DNA from: an uncultured Paracoccaceae bacterium
GTDB lineage: Bacteria; Pseudomonadota; Alphaproteobacteria; Rhodobacterales; Rhodobacteraceae
Direction of reading: 5' to 3'
Length of the DNA stretch: 64,000 nucleotides
Assembly: GCA_913061275.1 (NCBI GenBank)
Contig: CAJXSR010000003.1
Location: forward strand, 110,038 to 174,037
The notes beneath the pieces were generated by a model, which was given only the letters and a program-made list of their open reading frames with translations, had not been told where the DNA came from and searched no databases. Within the stretch, counting starts at the first letter, position 1; each line of letters starts with the position of its first letter. A program made the position numbers and the translations under genes. Below are positions 57,441 to 64,000 of this stretch, piece by piece.

Positions 57441-57881
57441 ATGCGATTATGTGCGTATCAACCCGATATTGCCCCAAATTTGGGGGCGATGATCCGCCTT
57501 TCTGCCTGTTTCGCAGTCCCTTTAGATATAATAGAACCTTGTGGTTTTCCGCTATCCCTAAAAACACTACGCCGCACCGCAATGGATTACGCCGACATCG
57601 CCAATTTAACCCGTCACGATTCGTGGGAAAGCTTTCTGGCAAACCGCCAAACAGGGCGTTTGGTGCTAATGACCACCAAAGCCACTGAAACCTTGTGGGA
57701 TTTTAAGTTCCACCCTACCGATACCATCGTAATGGGGCGCGAAAGTGCAGGCGTGCCCGAAGCTGTACACAATCAATGCGATGCCCATATCAAACTTGCA
57801 ATGTCAGGCACCGCGCGCAGTTTGAATGTGGCAATGTGTGCAGGCATGGCAGTATCAGAAGGGCTACGACAAGTGCGCTAA
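57441..57881 (+). CDS. trmL: tRNA (cytidine/uridine-34-2'-O)-methyltransferase, SPOUT family
   Basis: A 146-residue SPOUT methyltransferase, slightly shorter than the E. coli protein. It has [17 protein letters not shown] at the N-terminus, [11 protein letters not shown] near 96 and the knot motif [13 protein letters not shown] near 127. It methylates the wobble ribose of tRNA-Leu using SAM. The ATG at 57441 has AAAGGAC upstream; the frame is open 25 codons further. Divergent from petA across 142 bases. Confidence 0.9.
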   Translation: MRLCAYQPDIAPNLGAMIRLSACFAVPLDIIEPCGFPLSLKTLRRTAMDYADIANLTRHDSWESFLANRQTGRLVLMTTKATETLWDFKFHPTDTIVMGRESAGVPEAVHNQCDAHIKLAMSGTARSLNVAMCAGMAVSEGLRQVR

Positions 57882-57924
57882 ATCCTGCCATACAATGAGT
57901 ATACGTTTACGATAGCAAACTGCT

Positions 57925-58995
57925 TTAATCTAACGGTGCATGCAGCTTAGTTTCTTTCGTAATAATGCCACCACGATTGCCAATTTCAATGGAACCGTAA
58001 CGTTCTTTGAAACAGTCTGGTAATGGGCGATCACCGTTTATGGAAAGCCACAGCCGCATTAAATGGCGGCGCTTTGTTGGATCAGGCCAGTCTAAAAAGC
58101 CCGTGCGGTCATGAAGTTGGGAATGGTTATAGACGAATTGCATATCACCTGGCTCCAACTGCATACCAAAGCAAAGCTCAGGATCATTAGCCAATGCATC
58201 AAACATATCAAGCGCCTCTATATGTTCGGCTGTTAACCGCATTGCTCCATCAAATCGTTGTGCGCTATCGATGTACTGGCGCTGGTAAAAGACAGTCAAA
58301 TACCCTTGATGCCAGCTTAATACAGGTATTTCCATGAATGGCTTTGCACCTTCAGGAATTTCACCCCGTCGATCTGTGGCGATAGGGTCAAACAATTTTT
58401 CCAGTAAATCAGGGCGTTCTGCTTTCATCCTATTATAAATAGACTCCGCACTTACCAATAATGACCGCCCCCCTTCCTTTGCTTCTCTGATGCAAATAAG
58501 GCCGACAACATCTGCACTATCAGTATGATATGTTTGACGCTCACATGTTTGATAAATACGGCTGTTTGGATCATTGGCATCTGCACCTATGTCACGCACA
58601 TGCCCTAGGATATGCCCTTGAGAGTTTTGTGAACGTGCACTTCCAAGATGCGAACCTATTCCACAAAAAATAGTTGCTGTGAATTCCTGCGTGTAATTCG
58701 CAATCGGCAAGCCCCGCAAAACCTCTACACCAACCCCATTTAGAAGTTTCTCACTTAATTCATCGATGTGTGACAAGAATGTATTCAGTGGGAAGGTTTC
58801 TTTGGTTATTTCACCAATATCGCAATTAAGACTAAGAAAATGCTGTGCTGCGTTTTCCAGATCAGCAATATCCGCTGCTGTGAGTTGGTAAAGCCAAGCA
58901 TCAGGGTTACTTATCATCTCTTTGCCAAGCCATGCAGATGGGCCAGTTATGGCGTTTGGAAGATCAGTAAGGTTTTGGTGAAGCGTAATTGTCAT
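57925..58995 (-). CDS. TauD/TfdA-type Fe(II)/2-oxoglutarate dioxygenase
   Basis: A 356-residue protein. The iron-binding pair is in YHTDSAD (HxD) near residue 175 and the distal His in YNHSQLHDRTGF near 300, followed by an Arg (PTKRRHLMRLWLS) that would bind 2-oxoglutarate. The N-terminal third is not TauD-like in a way I can place. The start at 58995 (MTITLHQN) is chosen because a divergent LysR gene begins close by. The substrate is not predictable; regulation by the LysR neighbour is likely. Confidence 0.78.
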   Translation of the reverse strand: MTITLHQNLTDLPNAITGPSAWLGKEMISNPDAWLYQLTAADIADLENAAQHFLSLNCDIGEITKETFPLNTFLSHIDELSEKLLNGVGVEVLRGLPIANYTQEFTATIFCGIGSHLGSARSQNSQGHILGHVRDIGADANDPNSRIYQTCERQTYHTDSADVVGLICIREAKEGGRSLLVSAESIYNRMKAERPDLLEKLFDPIATDRRGEIPEGAKPFMEIPVLSWHQGYLTVFYQRQYIDSAQRFDGAMRLTAEHIEALDMFDALANDPELCFGMQLEPGDMQFVYNHSQLHDRTGFLDWPDPTKRRHLMRLWLSINGDRPLPDCFKERYGSIEIGNRGGIITKETKLHAPLD

Positions 58996-59077
58996 TTGGA
59001 TGTTCCAATTATGTGAAAAATGTATAGTATTCATTACTCGCATTAATATGCATATAAAAATGAGAAATAATCATACT

Positions 59078-59956
59078 ATGATTAATGATCCATCCATAAC
59101 AGCCTTACGCGCACTCAAAAGTATTGAACGTACCGGAAGCGTTTCCAAAACTGCTATCGAACTTGGCCTTACCCAATCTGCAGTTAGTCGCTCAATCGCG
59201 ACCTATGAGAAATCACTTGGGTTAGACCTATTACGTCGCGATAGGCGGCCTTTAATCCTTACAAAAGAAGGCGAACTTGTTGTAAGTCACGCACTGGAAA
59301 TAGACAGATCAATTTTAACACTGAACGAACGATTGCGTGCCGTAAAACAAAACAAGATGGGTACAGTAACCATCGGTTCATTTGGATCAACAGCTTCTAC
59401 TCACATATTGCCGTCTTTACTTACCCAATTCACGCGCATTCATCCTGAAATATCAATCAGCATTCAAGAACAACCCGACGACCATACAAGGCTTGCATTA
59501 ATCAATGAGACTGTTGATGTTGCAGTGCTTTCGGAACCAGTAGAAGATTTTGAAGCCGTCCCAATAGCAGCAGATCAATTAGTAGCTCTCATTCATAAAT
59601 CTTCACCACTTTATTCACAAAGCAGTGTCGCTGCGAATGAATTAGAAAAACCGCCCTTTATAATGACGTTGGCAGGAAGCGAGCCTCTAATCTTAGATTG
59701 GTTTAATCGTGGCGGGGTTCACCCAAATATCAGGCATCGAATACAACAGACCAATTCAATCATAGCCTTAGTTCAACAGGGCTTTGGAAATGCCATCGTC
59801 ACATCTTTGTCACTGCCTCAAAAGCTAGACGATGTGAAAGCCATACCCTTATGCCCGTCTACAAAACGTCAGATATATTTAGTAAAAAAAATAGGCAGCA
59901 CGCGTTCAAATGCAACAACATTGTTTTGGAAATTCGTTGAGCAATTAGCATATTAA
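59078..59956 (+). CDS. LysR-family transcriptional regulator
   Basis: A 292-residue LysR protein. HTH region: IERTGSVSKTAIELGLTQSAVSRSIATYE within residues 12-45. The effector domain starts at MGTVTIGSFGSTAS. It is divergent from the dioxygenase gene. Start codon uncertain: ATGs at 59048, 59060 and 59078 are in frame and none has a clear Shine-Dalgarno; I use the last, which gives the usual short arm before the HTH. An ATATGCATAT palindrome at 59046-59055 lies in the gap. Confidence 0.85.
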   Translation: MINDPSITALRALKSIERTGSVSKTAIELGLTQSAVSRSIATYEKSLGLDLLRRDRRPLILTKEGELVVSHALEIDRSILTLNERLRAVKQNKMGTVTIGSFGSTASTHILPSLLTQFTRIHPEISISIQEQPDDHTRLALINETVDVAVLSEPVEDFEAVPIAADQLVALIHKSSPLYSQSSVAANELEKPPFIMTLAGSEPLILDWFNRGGVHPNIRHRIQQTNSIIALVQQGFGNAIVTSLSLPQKLDDVKAIPLCPSTKRQIYLVKKIGSTRSNATTLFWKFVEQLAY

Positions 59957-60038
59957 ACTGGTATGGCTGTAATGTAGTGAGTGCTAACGCGGTTTATTTC
60001 ACCTTTAAGCCAAATCCATTCCCCCCTAAACTGCCCCC

Positions 60039-60398
60039 ATGACCCGCGATGAATTCAACCAATTCTGCAAAAATCTGCCTGCCACAACACATGTGGTACA
60101 GTGGGGTGATGCAGATGTATGGAAGGTGGGCGGCAAGGTTTTTGCCATATGTGGCTGGAATAAAGACATTGATGCATTCACTTTCAAAGTCTCTGAAATT
60201 GCTTTTGAGGTGCTGCGCGACATGCCGGGCATTCGCCCAGCCCCGTACCTTGCTTCACGCGGCTTTAAGTGGTTGCAACATTATGAAGCCCCGGGTCTTT
60301 CAGATGAAGAGCTGATGAAGCACATCACCTATTCACATGAAATGATAGCGGCAGGTTTGACAAAAAAGAAACAAAAGGAACTGGGGTTGGGTAAATAA
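60039..60398 (+). CDS. MmcQ/YjbR-family protein
   Basis: A 119-residue protein of the MmcQ/YjbR (CyaY-like fold) family: TRDEFNQFCKNLPATTHVVQWGDADVWKVGGKVFA and, near the end, GFKWLQHYE and SHEMIAAGLTKKKQKELG in pieces. Members are often annotated as DNA-binding, but the activity is not established. Stands alone, with no operon partners. Confidence 0.82.
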   Translation: MTRDEFNQFCKNLPATTHVVQWGDADVWKVGGKVFAICGWNKDIDAFTFKVSEIAFEVLRDMPGIRPAPYLASRGFKWLQHYEAPGLSDEELMKHITYSHEMIAAGLTKKKQKELGLGK

Positions 60399-60404
60399 CC
60401 CGCC

Positions 60405-60665
60405 TTACAGTTTCCTAAACTTAATCCGCCCAATGGCAGAGGCATCAATTTCAACCCCCCTACCAGACTTTCCAAACCGCACCACCCGTTTCCAGCGATA
60501 ACTGCTGTTAATTTGTTGGCCTGCCGCATCGCGCTGTGCCGCAAACCCTTCCGGCACCATATCCAAACTATCTTCTACGGGTTGCATAACGGGCAAAACC
60601 TGCACATTTCGCGCCAATGCCACAGCACCTGCAACAAGGGCCAAAGGAATAATAGGTAGTGCCAT
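60405..60665 (-). CDS. Small membrane-anchored protein of unknown function
   Basis: An 86-residue protein: an N-terminal hydrophobic helix (MALPIIPLALVAGAVALA), then about 65 residues with many charged amino acids and a basic C-terminus (RFGKSGRGVEID...IGRIKFRKL). Start at the ATG at 60665 with AGGAG upstream; a TTG two codons earlier is unnecessary. It is 11 bases downstream of the PaiB-like gene on the same strand. I do not recognise the family. Confidence 0.6.
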   Translation of the reverse strand: MALPIIPLALVAGAVALARNVQVLPVMQPVEDSLDMVPEGFAAQRDAAGQQINSSYRWKRVVRFGKSGRGVEIDASAIGRIKFRKL

Positions 60666-60676
60666 ATTCAATGCTC

Positions 60677-61297
60677 CTAGCTTGGCGGGCTCTTCATTAA
60701 ATCCGCAATATAATCATACCCTAACCCAAAACCCGTTTCACTCATAGCCTCACTTGCACCCAATCGTGCTTCATCTGGCTTATTTTGCCCCAGCTTCCAT
60801 GTGCTATCAATGTCATCCACATCCATCGCAATGGGCACAATCTGACGTAGCATTTTAGCCAAAGCCTCATCCGATACCTTATCAATTTTCCAGATCGGCT
60901 TCGGGGCCAATCGCGCTTCCATCATATCAGACAAACGTTCCAGAATACCGCGCAATTCAGTATCAGGCAGTAACCGCAAAGACCCACGCAAATGCACCGC
61001 CACATAATTCCAAGTAGGCACCTGATCATCCACCCCGTACCAATCGGGCGAGATATACCCATCCCCACCACTAATAGCGATCACCGCTTTTTGCGGCTCT
61101 TTCAAAGCACGCGCAATAGGGTTCGACCGCACCAAATGCGCCTCTAGATATGTACCATCTTCCGACAGTTGAAACGGAACATGCGCGACCAACGGGCCTG
61201 CGTCCGCATTAATGGACAAGGCACCGAAACTGCGATCACGAGCAAACTCTAGGTTTTGCACTTTTTCAGCTTTGCGGAATACGGGGTTCGGATGCAT
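60677..61297 (-). CDS. PaiB-like FMN-binding protein
   Basis: A 206-residue protein of the PaiB family (annotated as FMN-binding negative regulators; split-barrel flavoprotein fold). The hallmarks are MHPNPVFR at the N-terminus, HVPF and ANPIARAL-like SNPIARALK, SPDWYG, VPTWNYVAVHLRG and WKLGQNK. Similar proteins also act as heme- or flavin-related enzymes; no activity can be assigned here. The nearby PNPOx-like context is absent. Confidence 0.83.
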   Translation of the reverse strand: MHPNPVFRKAEKVQNLEFARDRSFGALSINADAGPLVAHVPFQLSEDGTYLEAHLVRSNPIARALKEPQKAVIAISGGDGYISPDWYGVDDQVPTWNYVAVHLRGSLRLLPDTELRGILERLSDMMEARLAPKPIWKIDKVSDEALAKMLRQIVPIAMDVDDIDSTWKLGQNKPDEARLGASEAMSETGFGLGYDYIADLMKSPPS

Positions 61298-61405
61298 TCA
61301 TTTCTCCTTTAACTTCAATCTGTTTTTATTAACAAGCCACCACAACAGAGTTTGCCATACAGGTTCCATACGGATACCATACCCTAATTTTCACGTGCCA
61401 ACTGT

Positions 61406-62062
61406 CTAAACTTCACTTGGTGGAAAAACCGTTACATCATCCCCCGCAACCCATTTAGGATACTTCTTCATGATGTGTTTAAACGCATCAGACTCTAAGA
61501 AAGCCGACAACCAGGGCTTCACGTTTTCCCAACCTTGGGCATAAAACCAATCCCGATCCACATGGGCAAACTGGCGTACAAACGGGGCCACGCCGATGTC
61601 TGCCACAGACCGTTTCTGGCCGTATAAATACGCTTGCCCCGCAAGCATACCGTCCAGTTCTTGCAAAAATGGCAATGCCTTTTCACGTGCCGCAAATGCC
61701 GCCACCTGATCGCTGCGGTACAAATATTTATAAGCATCCAGATGCGGTTTGAAATCAGCGTCCATGCGCTCAATCAAAGCCAAAGCACCACGCATGCTTC
61801 CCTGATCTGGCATCAACGTTTCGCACGCGTCAGATGTATCCAACGCCCAGCGCATCACGTCCAGACTTTCCTCTAGCACTGTACCATCATCCAGCACCAT
61901 AACAGGCACCGTAGCCTTTTCAGATGCCGCCAGTAATTCAGGGGCTTTATCGCGCAAAAAAACCTCACGCAATTCCACCTCAATCCCACCTGCTTCCAAC
62001 GCCAAACGCGCGCGCATGGCATAGGGGCAACGCCGAAATGAATAGAGGATCGGAAGGGTCAT
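61406..62062 (-). CDS. Glutathione S-transferase-like protein
   Basis: A 218-residue GST: N-terminal thioredoxin fold with RRCPYAMRARLAL, the cis-Pro segment VPVMVLDDGTVLEESLDVMRW, and a helical C-terminal domain (VADIGVAPFVRQFAHVDRDWF). The stop is adjacent to the mtaB end (its start codon follows the mtaB stop by 0 bases), so it is co-transcribed with mtaB and dapF. Substrate unknown. Confidence 0.85.
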   Translation of the reverse strand: MTLPILYSFRRCPYAMRARLALEAGGIEVELREVFLRDKAPELLAASEKATVPVMVLDDGTVLEESLDVMRWALDTSDACETLMPDQGSMRGALALIERMDADFKPHLDAYKYLYRSDQVAAFAAREKALPFLQELDGMLAGQAYLYGQKRSVADIGVAPFVRQFAHVDRDWFYAQGWENVKPWLSAFLESDAFKHIMKKYPKWVAGDDVTVFPPSEV

Positions 62063-63325
62063 TTACGCAATCAACTGCGTATCAGAGCAGCCCGTAATTT
62101 GCGCTTGAACAATCTGTCCAACAGGCTGTGGCGTGGTAAAATTCACTTCAGTAAAGCCTTCAGTTCTACCCTTGTTTTCATTTTCTATCAGTATGTTAGG
62201 TACCTGTCCCAACTGGGACATCAGATGTTTTCGCACTTGATCTTCGCCCGCAACCCGCAACCGCGCCGCCCGTTCCTTAATAATTCCACGATCTATTTGC
62301 GGCATCCTAGCCGCAGGTGTGCCTTCCCGCGCCGAGTAGGGAAAGACATGCAACCAAGTCAGCCCACAATCTTCCACCAACCGCAGCGAATTTTCAAACA
62401 TCTCTTCAGTTTCCGTCGGAAACCCCGCAATTATATCCGCGCCATAAATTATATCAGGCCGTGCTTTACGCATGTCTTCACAAAAGGCGATTGCATCATC
62501 CCTAGAGTGTCGCCGCTTCATCCGCTTCAAGATCATATTGTCCCCCGCTTGCAGCGACAAATGCAGGTGCGGCATCAAGCGATGCTCAGACGCAATAGCA
62601 TCGATCAAAGCGGGATCTGCCTCAATCGAGTCGATCGATGAAATTCGCAACCGTGGCAGGTCAGGCACCAATCGCAAAATCCTCTGCACCAAATCGCCCA
62701 ACTTAGGTTGCATCGGCAAATCAGCCCCCCAGCTGGTCATATCAACACCCGTCAGCACCACCTCAAGATAGCCTTTAGCAACCAGCCTTTTAATCTGTTC
62801 CACAACAACCCCAGCGGCCACAGAACGCGAATTACCACGGCCATAAGGAATGATGCAGAACGTACAACGATGATCGCACCCGTTTTGCACCTGAACATAA
62901 GCCCGCGCGCGCGTGCCAAAGCCATCAATCAAGTGGCCCGCCGTTTCGGTGACTGACATAATATCATCAACCTGAACCTTCTCAGCGTCACCAATAAAAT
63001 CAGGCTCTTTAGCCAACGTATTCCAAGTATCCGCCTGCATTTTTTCAATGTTGCCCATAACCAGATCAACTTCATCCATCTGGGCATAAGTTTCAGGTTC
63101 TGTTTGAGCGGCACACCCCGTCACGATCAGTTTCGCGTTTGGATTTTCACGGCGCAATTTCCTAATGCGTTGCTTTGAACTACGAACAGCTTCGGCAGTA
63201 ACAGCACAAGTGTTAACCACCACAGCACCGTCTAGCCCCGCTTGCGCTGAAAGTTCTTTCATCGCTTCGGTTTCATAGGCATTCAACCGACATCCGAAGG
63301 TGGCAAAAATAGAGGCTTTATTCAT
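62063..63325 (-). CDS. mtaB: tRNA (t6A37) methylthiotransferase, radical SAM
   Basis: A 420-residue methylthiotransferase that converts t6A37 to ms2t6A37 in tRNA. The N-terminal cluster cysteines are in TFGCRLN, NTCAVT and TGCAAQ; the radical SAM CxxxCxxC is in NGCDHRCTFCIIPYGRG near 150; a TRAM-like segment ends the protein (GRTEGFTEVNF). The ATG at 63325 overlaps the dapF stop by 8 bases. Within the coding sequence, bases 62205-62220 carry the 16-base inverted repeat found twice elsewhere, encoding MSQLGQ. Confidence 0.92.
   Translation of the reverse strand: MNKASIFATFGCRLNAYETEAMKELSAQAGLDGAVVVNTCAVTAEAVRSSKQRIRKLRRENPNAKLIVTGCAAQTEPETYAQMDEVDLVMGNIEKMQADTWNTLAKEPDFIGDAEKVQVDDIMSVTETAGHLIDGFGTRARAYVQVQNGCDHRCTFCIIPYGRGNSRSVAAGVVVEQIKRLVAKGYLEVVLTGVDMTSWGADLPMQPKLGDLVQRILRLVPDLPRLRISSIDSIEADPALIDAIASEHRLMPHLHLSLQAGDNMILKRMKRRHSRDDAIAFCEDMRKARPDIIYGADIIAGFPTETEEMFENSLRLVEDCGLTWLHVFPYSAREGTPAARMPQIDRGIIKERAARLRVAGEDQVRKHLMSQLGQVPNILIENENKGRTEGFTEVNFTTPQPVGQIVQAQITGCSDTQLIA
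62205..62220. repeat. 16-base inverted repeat, copy 3 of 3, inside mtaB
   Basis: TGTCCCA-AC-TGGGACA, identical to copies at 4780 and 47235. Here it is coding: on the minus strand it reads MSQLGQ in the C-terminal TRAM-proximal part of MtaB, at a place where the family is normally aligned without gaps. The four bases before it (TACC) match copy 2. Confidence 0.8.
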
Positions 63326-63956
63326 CAATCCCACTCAAAAACTCAGGGCTTAACTCACCCGAAAAAACCAAAGCCGTTGGCCCTGTCATCCATACCCCAT
63401 CATCACGCCAATCAATATGTAATGTGCCGCCATCCAAATCAACCTGCGCCGCACGGTCCGTTAGCCCTTTACGATGCGCCACGACCACCGCAGCACATGC
63501 ACCAGAGCCGCAAGCCAGCGTGATCATTCCGCCGCGTTCCCAAACCCGCATACGGATGTGGTTGCGATCAATGATATGGATAAACTCCACATTAGTCCGC
63601 TCTGGATACAATTCATGATGTTCAATCTGTGGCCCTATCTTTGACAGATCAACAGCTTCAGCATCATCCACCACAAAGACGCAATGCGGATTACCCATGC
63701 CAGCGGCACCGGGTGCACCTTCTATCGGTAAAGCATTCAAATCAACATCACGCGCCAAAGGAACTTGATCCCATGTCAGTTGCGGTTGCCCCATATTCAC
63801 ACTAAAATTATCTGCGTCCACACGCACTACGGGTAAAATGTCGAAACCCGTTTTAAGCGATACAGAATCACTTCCCGTTTCATCCATAATCAAACGCGCC
63901 ACACATCGGCTTGCATTACCGCAAGCGTCTGCCATTGAGCCGTCAGAGTTCCAGAA
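63318..63956 (-). CDS. dapF: Diaminopimelate epimerase, 5' end lost at contig edge
   Basis: 213 codons of dapF, lacking roughly the first 60-70 residues. Both catalytic cysteine regions are present: DACGNASRC and LACGSGACAA; MGNPHCVFVV and ERTNVEFIHI are further family blocks. The enzyme converts LL- to meso-diaminopimelate for lysine and peptidoglycan. The real sequence ends at Phe-Trp (63956). The frame appears to continue with MYKRQ, which is translated adapter, a well-known artefact. Followed by mtaB with overlap. Confidence 0.92.
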   Translation of the reverse strand, partial: FWNSDGSMADACGNASRCVARLIMDETGSDSVSLKTGFDILPVVRVDADNFSVNMGQPQLTWDQVPLARDVDLNALPIEGAPGAAGMGNPHCVFVVDDAEAVDLSKIGPQIEHHELYPERTNVEFIHIIDRNHIRMRVWERGGMITLACGSGACAAVVVAHRKGLTDRAAQVDLDGGTLHIDWRDDGVWMTGPTALVFSGELSPEFLSGIDE

Positions 63957-64000
63957 CTGTCTCTTATACACATCTGACGCTGCCGACGATCTACTCTGTG
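63957..64000. other. Illumina Nextera adapter with i5 index (not genomic)
   Basis: 63957-63975 equals the 19-base Tn5 mosaic end as read out of an insert (CTGTCTCTTATACACATCT). 63976-63989 completes the Nextera read-1 adapter complement (GACGCTGCCGACGA). 63990-63997 is TCTACTCT, the reverse complement of the i5 index AGAGTAGA (the N/S504 index as I recall it). 63998-64000 (GTG) begins the P5 side sequence. This is untrimmed library adapter at the contig end. Confidence 0.97.

Noticed and set aside
63957..63975. Tn5/mosaic-end sequence suggesting a transposon end
   Set aside because: It is followed by the rest of the Nextera adapter and an index, so it is library DNA, not a mobile element.

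Overview
The window looks like a chromosome segment of a marine, Roseobacter-type alphaproteobacterium (Rhodobacterales), with a moderate-to-low G+C content by eye. The evidence is the fbcFBC-type cytochrome bc1 operon, the dapF-mtaB pair, the HU protein, the double-length AfuB-type permease, the TRAP transporter and the many small LysR-controlled catabolic units. No rRNA, tRNA, CRISPR array, insertion sequence or prophage gene was seen. The right end is not genomic: the last 44 bases are an Illumina Nextera adapter with its i5 index, and it truncates dapF.

Region 1 (1-34967) is a large surface-polysaccharide locus with a natural-product assembly line inside it. It holds a secreted RTX-tailed glycoside-hydrolase-like protein (open at the left edge), a family-2 glycosyltransferase (GT2) and a Wzx-type flippase. 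A tightly coupled run follows: PKS (KS-AT-KR-DH-ACP-TE), GT2, NRPS (formyltransferase, half condensation domain, adenylation domain split by a luciferase-like monooxygenase, PCP), Sfp/EntD-type phosphopantetheinyl transferase, then the Wzz-type chain-length protein. Four of these junctions have overlapping stop/start codons or a 2-base gap. The PKS/NRPS therefore appears to be transcribed, and probably translated, together with a polysaccharide co-polymerase. On the minus strand follow a CpsD-like kinase, a sugar dehydrogenase/epimerase fusion, GT2, GT4, an epimerase and a second Gfo/Idh oxidoreductase. Then come WecG/TagA (+), GT4 and a Wzy-type polymerase. A divergent module made of an ArnT/GT39-like transferase, a UbiA-HAD fusion and an ArnE/SMR-like protein suggests polyprenyl-phosphate-sugar supply and use. 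An ExoY-type initiating sugar-phosphate transferase closes the locus.

Region 2 (35445-51852) is catabolism and transport of nitrogen-containing small molecules. It holds a LysR regulator divergent from a DadA-like oxidoreductase, TRAP transporter genes dctPQM, a BASS-type carrier, an Asp/Glu racemase-like protein and an M20 deacylase. It continues with an unusual flavin-reductase/LysR-effector-domain fusion, a Rieske ring-hydroxylating-type oxygenase, an AfuABC-type ABC importer and a class V PLP enzyme.

Region 3 (52439-63956) is mostly core genome: HU, LysE-type exporter, aroC, petC-petB-petA, trmL, a TauD/TfdA-type dioxygenase with a divergent LysR gene, a YjbR-like protein, a small membrane-anchored protein, PaiB-like, GST, mtaB and truncated dapF.

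Most notable are the PKS/NRPS embedded in the polysaccharide operon, a 7-2-7 inverted repeat present in three identical copies (two intergenic, one inside mtaB), the flavin reductase/LysR-domain fusion, and the adapter contamination at the contig end. All family assignments come from reading motifs by eye, not from database searches.
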